Assembly: GCF_014696435.1 (NCBI RefSeq)
Contig: NZ_JACJQG010000013.1
Location: 1 to 64,000 of the forward strand
Origin: Calothrix anomala FACHB-343
GTDB taxonomy: Bacteria; Cyanobacteriota; Cyanobacteriia; Cyanobacteriales; Nostocaceae
Direction: 5' to 3'
Length of the DNA: 64,000 nucleotides
The notes under the pieces were generated by a model, which saw only the letters and a program-made list of their open reading frames with translations, made no database searches and had not been told where the DNA came from. A program made the position numbers and the translations under genes. This document shows, piece by piece, positions 17,024-25,278 of this stretch; position 1 is the stretch's first letter; every line of letters starts with the position of its first letter.

Positions 17024-18229
17024 TTAAGTATGTCGCTTAAGATAACCTTCTACCAAGCAATCAGAACCAATTACACGCCAACGAACATTTTCGAGGGGTA
17101 ACGCTTCAGTCATGGTGGTAAAGCCCAAATCGCCTACGGGTGTAGGAGCATTACTACCACCAACGATTTTTGGAGCAATAAAAGCAAGAATTTTTTGGAC
17201 TGCTCTGTTGGCGATCGCACTCGCAGCTAAAGTTCCACCACATTCCCACAATACGCTACAAAAACCCCGTTCATACAAGTGCGCCATAACATTATCTGGT
17301 GTCAAGGAAGTGAACTCTACCACTTCCACCCCCCGTTGTCGTAACATTTCTTGAACATTAGGGTTAGCAGCTACTTCTGTCAAAACTAAGGTAGGAGCCT
17401 CAGATGTTTGCCATAGGCGAGCATTTTCTGGCAAGTTGAGATGGCGACTCATCACGACTCGTAAAGGATTATGAACCCCTACCTGATGGCTGGTTAAATA
17501 AGGATTATCCTGTCGCACAGTATTTCCGCCGACAATCACAGCATCACAAGCAGCCCGTAGCTGATGTACTTCACTGCGGGCTGCTTGATTTGTCACCCAA
17601 GCACTATGACCGGAAGTTGTAGCAATTTTGCCATCTAAAGTCATAGCATACTTCAAAATACCTAAAGGGCGTTTGTAGAGAATGCGATGGACAAAAGCTT
17701 CGTTGAGTTGCTGACAGGCAGCTTCTTCTACCCCTACTAAAACTTCTATACCAGCAGCACGTAAACGGGCAATCCCGCCCCCAGCGACTAGGGGATTTGG
17801 ATCTACCATCCCCACTACTACTTTTGCGACTCCCGCATTAATTAAACCTTCCGAACAAGGTGGAGTACGCCCGTAATGGTTACAAGGTTCCAGATTTACG
17901 TAAACAGTAGCACCACGAGCAGCTTCTCCTGCGGCTCTGAGGGCAAAAACTTCTGCATGAGGTTCGCCCGCACGGGGATGAAACCCTTCGCCCACAATCT
18001 CCCCATCTTTGACAACCACTGCACCCACTAACGGATTGGGGGAAGTGCGCCCCAAAGCGCGACGGGCGAGTTCTATACACCGCAGCATCATTAGGGAATC
18101 AAAATCACTCCCTACCCGGTTCTCTGTTGAATTCATGGGCGGGGTATTTTCTAGATTGTAGTTAGGTAGAGAGCCATCTATTTGAGCAAGCACAGGGGAG
18201 TTATCCATAATTTTGGGGAACACTCTCAA
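17024..18229 (-). CDS. ribD: RibD: bifunctional pyrimidine deaminase/reductase of riboflavin synthesis
   Basis: Catalyses deamination and reduction of the pyrimidine intermediate in riboflavin synthesis. N-terminal CMP/dCMP-deaminase fold with zinc ligands H91 and catalytic E93 (HAEVFALRA), C116 (EPCNHYGRTPPC) and C125. C-terminal DHFR-like reductase domain with KYAMTLDGKIAT, GGNTVRQDNPYLT and ECGGTLAASA. The first ~30 residues are unusual, so translation may start at the internal Met32 (PMNSTENRVG) instead. No other rib gene is adjacent. Confidence 0.92.
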   Translation of the reverse strand: MRVFPKIMDNSPVLAQIDGSLPNYNLENTPPMNSTENRVGSDFDSLMMLRCIELARRALGRTSPNPLVGAVVVKDGEIVGEGFHPRAGEPHAEVFALRAAGEAARGATVYVNLEPCNHYGRTPPCSEGLINAGVAKVVVGMVDPNPLVAGGGIARLRAAGIEVLVGVEEAACQQLNEAFVHRILYKRPLGILKYAMTLDGKIATTSGHSAWVTNQAARSEVHQLRAACDAVIVGGNTVRQDNPYLTSHQVGVHNPLRVVMSRHLNLPENARLWQTSEAPTLVLTEVAANPNVQEMLRQRGVEVVEFTSLTPDNVMAHLYERGFCSVLWECGGTLAASAIANRAVQKILAFIAPKIVGGSNAPTPVGDLGFTTMTEALPLENVRWRVIGSDCLVEGYLKRHT

Positions 18230-18373
18230 TATTTTCCACGCTAGCTGGTCTTTTGCGCGATTTTTTAATAGTAATATTCAGCTTTTACTTTTGGCGATCT
18301 TAACTTACAGGGAAACTCACAAGGGCGGGGTTTCCCCGCCCAGAGAAATTATTTTTTTAATTGGTAGTGTTAG

Positions 18374-19246
18374 TTAACCACCACCGCCACAACCACCACC
18401 ACAACCACCGCCGCAGCCACCACCACCGCCGCCACAGCTACCACCGCTACCGCTACCGCCACCAGTGCGATCGCTACTGCTGTTACTACCAAAGATCATG
18501 CCGTATAAGAATATAAGACCAAAAAATCCCCAAAATATCCAGCTAAACCAATTACCAGAAGATGAAGAAGATCCTGAACTTTGCCATCGTGATGGTTTGA
18601 TATCAGTACCAGTGCTATCAAAGTTTACCTGAACTCCTAGCTCTTTTCCTGGTTCGATGGCTGTTGATGCGATCGCTTCAATAGTTTTAGCATCAACTTT
18701 GCGAATATTGGCTTCTGTACCCCAGGTTTGAAAAGCTTTAATTTTTGTAGCGAATTGTTCCGGAAACCGAACTATGACTTTTGCTTGTTTAACAGCAGCT
18801 TTTCGCTCAGGAAATATAGCTTTCCAATAGACTTGTGCATCATTTTCATTGACTTCCAATCCACCAATAACACGATATTTCAGTACAAACGTATGACTTT
18901 CTGGTGCTTTTAATGGATGTTCCCAATTAATCCAAAATTTATTATTTTCTATTTTGGTGGCACTGGGAAATATTTGCCCGTTTTCTGATACTGTTACTTC
19001 CTGAATTTCGTCTATTTTATCTATAAGAATGTAGCGATAACGTTGATTTGTGTAATCGCCAGTAAAAGTATATTTTTGGGTTTCAGTAATTAACATGTCA
19101 CCATTAGTTTGTACGGCAACATCTACATTAATAAAGTCCCAATAAAAGGGTATTGATTCAGCTTGGACATGATGGATAGAAAATGTGATACTGAAAATTA
19201 GAGCAATCGAAAAGAGAATTAGCCTTTGAATTATTTTGCTGTACAT
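18374..19246 (-). CDS. DUF2207 membrane protein with Gly/Cys-rich tail
   Basis: A 290-residue protein: signal peptide/first membrane helix (residues 8-28), extracytoplasmic DUF2207 domain (VDVAVQTNGDMLITETQKYTF...; FVLKYRV), one membrane helix near residues 232-252, then a tail of about 30 residues made of Gly repeats with spaced Cys. DUF2207 proteins commonly end in such a Gly-rich tail. Function unknown. It is the last gene of the leftward signalling block. Confidence 0.85.
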   Translation of the reverse strand: MYSKIIQRLILFSIALIFSITFSIHHVQAESIPFYWDFINVDVAVQTNGDMLITETQKYTFTGDYTNQRYRYILIDKIDEIQEVTVSENGQIFPSATKIENNKFWINWEHPLKAPESHTFVLKYRVIGGLEVNENDAQVYWKAIFPERKAAVKQAKVIVRFPEQFATKIKAFQTWGTEANIRKVDAKTIEAIASTAIEPGKELGVQVNFDSTGTDIKPSRWQSSGSSSSSGNWFSWIFWGFFGLIFLYGMIFGSNSSSDRTGGGSGSGGSCGGGGGGCGGGCGGGCGGGG

Positions 19247-19409
19247 AAATCGTTTTACTCATTAATATTATTGGATATGGCTATAGTTTGAATTAGTGCC
19301 GCTTCTCAAAGTTGAGAAATTAAATTTGTAGTAATAACTTCAGTTCTCACTACAAATTTACTTATTTTGTACTGAAAATGTTACCCATACCAGCTTGATA
19401 ATTTATCGA

Positions 19410-20165
19410 TCAATCAATTAATCCTGCTGCTCTCGCTCGAATTTTTGTAAAAACTCTGATGTTTATCCCTTGATTTCTTAATTCATGACAATCAATACCT
19501 AAAGCTGCTTGCAATGTCTCCCAATGTTTACGTACAGTACGTTCAGATACGCAAATATGTGCAGCAATTGCTTTATCTTGCAATCCTTCATTAAAAGCTA
19601 GGCTTAGTAGTTTTAATATTTCTGGTTTCAGGTTTAATTTCTCATAAATATCTGGATATATATAGATATCTGTAATTCCTTTAATGCGAGTAAATCCTTT
19701 TAATGCTCCATCTATTATTGAGAGCATTTCTTGACTAGTAACATTTTTATCAGCAATGACAAAGCCGCCTTGATGTTTAACAATTGCAGGTTTAATTTGC
19801 ACTAGTCTTTTAACATAAGGACTTTGGACAAATATATTCAATTTAGGATATTTTTGCATTACCTGTTGTAAGAAATCCAGACCTGTCTTAGTTTGTGCTA
19901 TTTCTCCTAATTTTTCTGGTAGGTAAATATCCATGATAATTAGATCTGGTTGCCAATTTACGATTTTATTAATAGCGTCATTTGCTGTTCGCGTACTGAT
20001 AATATTTCCATCAGGATATTGAGTCTTTACCAATTGGGCTGTTGCATTGAGAGCAATATCATAACTATCAACTAGCAAAATTTGCAGTGATACTTTTTTT
20101 GCTAAACATTGGTTCATAGGAGTAAATTCTTCTGGAAAATAGACCATTAAGCGATCGCTTTTCAC
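19410..20165 (-). CDS. LuxR/NarL-type response regulator
   Basis: A 251-residue regulator. Receiver domain (about 26-150): LQILLVDSYD with D33, phospho-acceptor D79 in LIIMDIYLPE, and Lys in FVIADKNVT. C-terminal LuxR-type helix-turn-helix with EILKLLSLAFNEGLQDKAIAA and CVSERTVRKHWETLQ. The N-terminal ~25 residues are probably an over-long start; Met17 is an alternative. No histidine kinase is adjacent. It lies 195 bp downstream of the CHAT gene in the same direction, so it may belong to that pathway (inference). Confidence 0.85.
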   Translation of the reverse strand: MKSDRLMVYFPEEFTPMNQCLAKKVSLQILLVDSYDIALNATAQLVKTQYPDGNIISTRTANDAINKIVNWQPDLIIMDIYLPEKLGEIAQTKTGLDFLQQVMQKYPKLNIFVQSPYVKRLVQIKPAIVKHQGGFVIADKNVTSQEMLSIIDGALKGFTRIKGITDIYIYPDIYEKLNLKPEILKLLSLAFNEGLQDKAIAAHICVSERTVRKHWETLQAALGIDCHELRNQGINIRVFTKIRARAAGLID

Positions 20166-20360
20166 CCCGCTAAAGGAATATCTACAGTTAGAGTCACAAT
20201 TTCCGCAATTGTTACTAAAATTTACACAATCTAGGTTACCCTACGCATGTTTTGCATAAAAAATAGAAATCTTATACCAATTTAAATAGAGTGGCACATA
20301 AATATATACTAGAGGGCATGGCACTGCCATAACCCTATTATCTGTCGCATTGTTTCTCAC

Positions 20361-23042
20361 CTATTGACAAGGAATATCTTTGGCGAGATCAAACTTCAAT
20401 TGCTGATTATGCTCTTTAACAGTTAATATGGGTTGGGTGTCAATTCCTTCGCGATCGCCTGTTGCTTTAAAAATAATCTTCCAACCTTTCAGCACATCAC
20501 TAGAGGCTGCTTTATCTGGGTGAATACCTGTCTCAGTCAATTTCTGTTGAATTGTTTTTCTATCAATAGGTTTACCTACATCTTGATTTTTAATAGCTTG
20601 GACAATTGCTTGCACAGCCTCGTATGATAGGGCGACTCTTCTATTTAAATCACCACCCCAATATTGACGAATCTGTTCAGCGAAGTCTTGCGCACCACAC
20701 TGTTTTGGATGCCATTCACTTTGTAAAAATAAGCTTTTTGTAGCTGTTTTAGCTTGAGTAAGTACTTGTTGAAGATAAAGAGTATTGGCTCCTAAAATAG
20801 GTTTTTTACCATTATTTAACTTGATAATTTTAATCGCATTTTCCAATGTTTTATTACCATCAGTTCCGCCATCAGGTAATAGTACCAAAGCATCTGCCTC
20901 TTGAACCTCGGACGGAAGTTTACTAGCATCAAAGTTTGGATCGGATAAGTCAACTTTAAGAAGTATTTTTCCTTGATATGATTGGATTACCTTCTCAAAT
21001 TCGTCAGTCAAATCTCGGCTAAACCATTCTTTACTGTAAAAAATGACTACTTTTGGTTGATTTCTTCGCAAATCACTAACTAAATATTGCACCAAACTTT
21101 TTGCTTCGTCTCGAGTAGATGTAGTTGTGCGGAAGAATACTTTATTGGCAGTAGCACAACTTTGTAAATTCAATACAGTGCTGGTGGGAGAAATTAAGAC
21201 AAGTTCGTTTGGTGAATAAACTTTTAAAGCTTCACAGGTATTAGGTGAGGTGTAATGTCCTACTACAGCGAGAATTTTTTGATTTTGGGATAGTTTTGTA
21301 GCAATTTGTTGAGCTTGCTTTTGTTGATTGAGATCGTTAGCAATGACAACTTGTAAATTTATACCGTTTTTAACTGCTACATCTTGAGCTTGAGCCACGC
21401 CAAATAAGATATCTAATCCAGAATTAACATTTAAGGGTGCTGCTACAGCAATGGTGTAAATTGGAAAGATAGGATTTTGTTTATGTCGCGTATTTACGAA
21501 AGCATTGTTACGATAAATTAGCACTTCTGGATCTTGCAATGCTGCTAAAGCTGTTTGACGTAAACCTTGAACTTTTTTATTGTTTCCTGCTTGAAAGCGG
21601 AGACTATCAAAAGTTTTGTATGCACTATCATAGTCACCTTGAGCAAATTCTTTAATTCCTTGCTCTTTTAATCCAAGATATGGTTGACTCAATTTGACTG
21701 TGCTATCAGCAATTGCTTTTTCACCCAAGCTCATAAAGTTGTCTATTTTAGGTTGAATTGTTTCATCATTTCCTGGGGGTTTACAGCTTGAAGAGAAAAT
21801 TGAACAGCGATTAATATAAATTAAAGTGGCTGCAATAATTCCTACGACAGCAGCCAAACCTAAGATTTTCTTAAGCAGTGGGAAAGGTGGAGGGGGAGGA
21901 GAGGGATTTGGTATCATTTCTGAGGTTTGAGTAGGCCAAACAAATTCTGGTTGATTGGGATTGAGACAAACGACAGGTAGCCAAGAAGCAGTGGGAAAAG
22001 TAGCCTTTAAAGCATCTAGGCGATCGCGTGCTTCCCTAACTGCTAAACACAGGGGTATACCTTGCGAAAATTCTCGTAAAAAATAGAGTAAAAATTGACC
22101 AGCAATTCTATCTGGTACGGGTTCCCGCATCACTATTGAGGCTGGAACGTTTAACTGTGTCAAAAAATCTGCAATTCCTAAGCCATCACAGGAATTGAAA
22201 ATTGCTAACTTTAAACCTTTATTTACTGCTCGCTTTAAGCTGGGAGTTAATGCTTCTAAAGGTAAAAATTTATCCTGACTAATTTGAATTTGTCCACCTA
22301 TTACTTTACTGGAACTATGACCAGCAAAAAACAGAATATCCCAAACATTATCAAATAATAAATGAGCAATATCTTCTTCTGTTGGCTCCACTTTCCAAGT
22401 AATTCTTGCTCCTCTTGCTTCCAAAAGTTCGAGAGCTTTTCTATCGGCTTCTAGTTGTAAATTTCCCTGAGAACTGCCGAATATAGCTAAAACTTTGACT
22501 GGTGTTGTAAAGGTAGCTACTTGATTGTGAAATCTAGTAAATAAGGCAAATTCAGTGTTAGGGAGTTTAGAAAATAAATCCCAGATATGCCAAGGTAGTC
22601 TCCGTAAAACATCATTATGCCGATGATTTGCAGTATGACATCTAATGATAATCGGCACAGATTGATCGGCTTTGACTTTGATATTGGCTTGAATGCGATC
22701 GCGTAAACTTTTAAAGGCTGGATTTTGAAACCAGTTCTTACAGTAATTCTCTAGCTCTTCGGCTCTTTGTTTCCAACTATCTAAAGCTACGTTTGTTACC
22801 TGTCCGGGAACAGCTTGTAGGGTGCGACTATTCTCCAGTAATATATCTTGCCAATTTTCGTATAACTTTGGTATCGGCGACGCTGGGGGAATCTCAGTTA
22901 AATCATAGTGTTCATCAATAATTTTACCGTCTTCAAAAATTTGCACTCTGACACAAAAGCCGTCATCAAAGCTACCGCTACTAATCTCAAGTACAACAGC
23001 GACATTTTGAGGAGGTTGAAGACTAGAGGAGGATAGCACCAT
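20361..23042 (-). CDS. CHAT protease - transmembrane - periplasmic binding domain fusion
   Basis: An 893-residue fusion. Residues ~180-370 are a CHAT caspase-like peptidase: catalytic H242 in FFAGHSS and C285 in FNSCDGLG. The first 170 residues include a conserved helper region (RRLPWHIWDLF). After a Pro-rich linker, one membrane helix lies at about 392-411. Residues ~430-500 resemble TPR helices. Residues ~525-890 form a type-1 periplasmic binding fold of the branched-chain amino-acid receptor kind (YTIAVAAPLN, AVVGHYTSPNT, LISPTSTV). The predicted topology puts the protease in the cytoplasm and the ligand sensor in the periplasm. I infer ligand-controlled proteolysis. The DUF1822 and sigma-like genes lie directly upstream. 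Confidence 0.88.
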   Translation of the reverse strand: MVLSSSSLQPPQNVAVVLEISSGSFDDGFCVRVQIFEDGKIIDEHYDLTEIPPASPIPKLYENWQDILLENSRTLQAVPGQVTNVALDSWKQRAEELENYCKNWFQNPAFKSLRDRIQANIKVKADQSVPIIIRCHTANHRHNDVLRRLPWHIWDLFSKLPNTEFALFTRFHNQVATFTTPVKVLAIFGSSQGNLQLEADRKALELLEARGARITWKVEPTEEDIAHLLFDNVWDILFFAGHSSSKVIGGQIQISQDKFLPLEALTPSLKRAVNKGLKLAIFNSCDGLGIADFLTQLNVPASIVMREPVPDRIAGQFLLYFLREFSQGIPLCLAVREARDRLDALKATFPTASWLPVVCLNPNQPEFVWPTQTSEMIPNPSPPPPPFPLLKKILGLAAVVGIIAATLIYINRCSIFSSSCKPPGNDETIQPKIDNFMSLGEKAIADSTVKLSQPYLGLKEQGIKEFAQGDYDSAYKTFDSLRFQAGNNKKVQGLRQTALAALQDPEVLIYRNNAFVNTRHKQNPIFPIYTIAVAAPLNVNSGLDILFGVAQAQDVAVKNGINLQVVIANDLNQQKQAQQIATKLSQNQKILAVVGHYTSPNTCEALKVYSPNELVLISPTSTVLNLQSCATANKVFFRTTTSTRDEAKSLVQYLVSDLRRNQPKVVIFYSKEWFSRDLTDEFEKVIQSYQGKILLKVDLSDPNFDASKLPSEVQEADALVLLPDGGTDGNKTLENAIKIIKLNNGKKPILGANTLYLQQVLTQAKTATKSLFLQSEWHPKQCGAQDFAEQIRQYWGGDLNRRVALSYEAVQAIVQAIKNQDVGKPIDRKTIQQKLTETGIHPDKAASSDVLKGWKIIFKATGDREGIDTQPILTVKEHNQQLKFDLAKDIPCQ

Positions 23043-23122
23043 AAACGACCTAGCGAGGATATTGGGAATTCAAGGGTTTATTATTAGATAAGCATGATTC
23101 CGCAAAACTACGCAAGAGTTAG

Positions 23123-24229
23123 CTAAATTATAAAATCTTCGCTAAAGCTGGCATCATTGAGAACAACAAGGGCACGGAAGCGATCGCCTGCATCGGCTGT
23201 AAACTTAAACTGAATATAATCATCTTTCTGGCGTGATTCTATAGAAAAAAACGGCCTACCATTTTCATCTAACCCCATGAGCTTTAATCCTGATGGTAAA
23301 TGAGACGATTTTTCTAAGGGATAAACTCGCAATAAAATTAACATTTTGCTATCTAATTTAGGCAAAATTCCTACCATTAAGACTATGGAATATCCCAGGA
23401 GATAAATACCTAAATCTTTAGCATTAATTACTGGACATGATGGATGCTTTGGTTCTATTTCCCACAATAACTCAGCAGCTTGCCAACGAATTTCATCATC
23501 CTCAGTTGTTTGGATAAGTTTTACCAAAGCTTCTTGGGGAGTGAGATATAAATCACAATAACTTCCGCGATAAAGTTGTTCAACTCGTTGGCGAATTACA
23601 TCGTTACCTCGATTTTGCAGTTGCTGTTGTGGCTGCTCAATTAACGTTTTCATGCTGCGAAAATTGCTGAGTAATGTTGGTGCAGGTTGCCAATCAGATT
23701 CAAATTTATGTTGTAGCCATTGTGTTAGTTTTACAATTGGTTCTGCTGCTGGTTCTAAGGTTAAACGCTCTAACAATAAATCCAATGATTGAAAATAGCT
23801 ACGCGGTAGTTCTGTTACTGATATAGATTCAACAAATCCTAAAATGTGCCCTTCTTGGTAAGGTTCATCGAGTTGCACGATCGCGTAACCAATGCGTTCT
23901 GTCCAAACTTCTTGTGGGATGTGACATTTGCGATCGCGCTGACGCAAGCACCGACATTCTAAAAAGCCTTCCAAACTAGGAATATACAAGTCCGCAATAT
24001 TTTCAATCAGGCGTTCTAGGGGATTCCAGCTATGACTGAGTTCTAAATCGCTGTCGATACCTAATAGTTGTAAATAACGCCGCATGACTAATACAGCCAA
24101 GGTATTGCGGTAAACTTGTTGCGATCGCTCTTCGGTTAATTGCTGTTGCGCAAATTTGTAAGCTTGTATTCGATCCGTTGCTGTAATTGCAATTGCAATC
24201 TGCGGAAATCTTTCTGCGGTATTTATCAT
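23123..24229 (-). CDS. DUF1822 family protein
   Basis: A 368-residue soluble protein, a cyanobacterial family without known function. Near the N-terminus it has a YRNTLAVLVMRRYLQLLGID block and a Cys/Arg-rich stretch ECRCLRQRDRKC. The C-terminal part is beta-rich (ILLRVYPLEKSS, YIQFKFTADAGDRFRALVVL). No membrane segment or catalytic motif is seen. It sits 80 bp upstream of the CHAT fusion gene and 98 bp downstream of the sigma-like gene, so co-transcription is likely. It may be a regulator, adaptor or substrate in that module (inference). Confidence 0.8.
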   Translation of the reverse strand: MINTAERFPQIAIAITATDRIQAYKFAQQQLTEERSQQVYRNTLAVLVMRRYLQLLGIDSDLELSHSWNPLERLIENIADLYIPSLEGFLECRCLRQRDRKCHIPQEVWTERIGYAIVQLDEPYQEGHILGFVESISVTELPRSYFQSLDLLLERLTLEPAAEPIVKLTQWLQHKFESDWQPAPTLLSNFRSMKTLIEQPQQQLQNRGNDVIRQRVEQLYRGSYCDLYLTPQEALVKLIQTTEDDEIRWQAAELLWEIEPKHPSCPVINAKDLGIYLLGYSIVLMVGILPKLDSKMLILLRVYPLEKSSHLPSGLKLMGLDENGRPFFSIESRQKDDYIQFKFTADAGDRFRALVVLNDASFSEDFII

Positions 24230-24253
24230 GATTTGTTCGTTGTCAGTTGTCAG

Positions 24254-24306
24254 AGACGCGATGAATCGCGTCTGTTCAGTTGTCAGAGACGCGATTCATC
24301 GCGTCT
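24254..24306. repeat. Two inverted copies of the AGACGCGAT/ATCGCGTCT palindrome
   Basis: Palindromes at 24254-24273 and 24287-24306 are in opposite orientation around the TC/GA centre and could fold together. They lie between the sigma-like and DUF1822 genes. Single copies occur at 25202, 54543 and 62431. Confidence 0.88.
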
Positions 24307-24327
24307 GTACAATTGTCCCCCTAGCCC

Positions 24328-25059
24328 CTAGTCCAACAACTGTTTTAAATGCGAGAAACATCTTGTGCGACAAAATCTCCTCAGTGCTGATGGTTCGATT
24401 GCATATTCTTGAGCGATCGCATTCCAAGAAAAATTTCCGGAATCTTGTAACACCTTTAAAATATGAATCAACAAAATTTGACAGTTAACCTGGGGATAAC
24501 TCTGCATTCGACAATTTTTGAAGGCTTGGGGATGATTTTGCAATAAATCTAGCCATTCTTGGATAGTTTCATCCCAGCGATCCGGATCTGGCGCTGGTGG
24601 TTCCATCCACTGATGATTTTCTGCATCTGTAACAGCATTTAACCGTCTTCTTTCTTCATCAGCTTTTTGGCGAATTACATCATGAATGATCCAGCGCAGT
24701 TTTTGGTTAAACCAGGTGACAAAACTAGCCGTTGTTGGCTGATACTGCCCCAGATTTTCCATAAACCATACCCAAGTTCTTGATAAAGCTTCACTATATA
24801 CATCTGGTGATATTCTTGCGCCGTTCCAAATTAACCGGGAAGACTTCATCATCGCGATAATGAAATCCTTCACCCGCTCTGGATTCTCGGCTTGAGATAA
24901 TTGTGCAAATAACCATTGACGCGCCGGAATATCATTCATAATTTCCTGGAGCGTTTTTTGTTGCTGTAATAACCTGCTTCTGGCCATTGAGTTATTTAAA
25001 GCAGCTTCCAGCAAGCCAATCAAAGGAGATTCCTTCAAGTCATTAGACATAAAAGTCAT
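24328..25059 (-). CDS. Sigma-70-like (ECF-related) transcription factor
   Basis: A 243-residue protein. Region-2-like helices are seen in DVYSEALSRTWVWFMENL, ASFVTWFNQKLRWIIHDVIRQ, followed by a basic EERRRL stretch. A short HTH-like C-terminus (FSWNAIAQEYAIEPSALRRFCRTRC) could be region 4. It is divergent from classical sigma factors, so the call is sigma-like. First gene of a probable three-gene unit with DUF1822 and the CHAT fusion. If active it might direct its own operon; I cannot identify its promoter. Confidence 0.75.
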   Translation of the reverse strand: MTFMSNDLKESPLIGLLEAALNNSMARSRLLQQQKTLQEIMNDIPARQWLFAQLSQAENPERVKDFIIAMMKSSRLIWNGARISPDVYSEALSRTWVWFMENLGQYQPTTASFVTWFNQKLRWIIHDVIRQKADEERRRLNAVTDAENHQWMEPPAPDPDRWDETIQEWLDLLQNHPQAFKNCRMQSYPQVNCQILLIHILKVLQDSGNFSWNAIAQEYAIEPSALRRFCRTRCFSHLKQLLD

Positions 25060-25201
25060 CCAGACCCAATTAATATAGGTTGGAATATCATGACAATTGC
25101 GAACCTCCTTTCACCTGTTTGATAGCTTATCGGCGTTACAGGTAGGAATAATTCAAATTATTTACAAAACTTTATAAAAAAGAAAACGGAGACAATTGTA
25201 G

Positions 25202-25221
25202 AGACGCGATTCATCGCGTCT
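25202..25221. repeat. AGACGCGATTCATCGCGTCT palindrome
   Basis: 20-bp element preceded by ACAATTGTAG, as at the other copies in the window. Confidence 0.9.
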
Positions 25222-25228
25222 CCGAGAA

Positions 25229-25278
25229 ATGCCCAATACCCAATGCCCAATGCCCAATGCCCAATGCCCAATGCCCCA
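25229..25278. repeat. ATGCCCA heptamer tandem repeat
   Basis: About seven ATGCCCA-like units running right up to the stop codon of the kinase gene. Confidence 0.88.
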
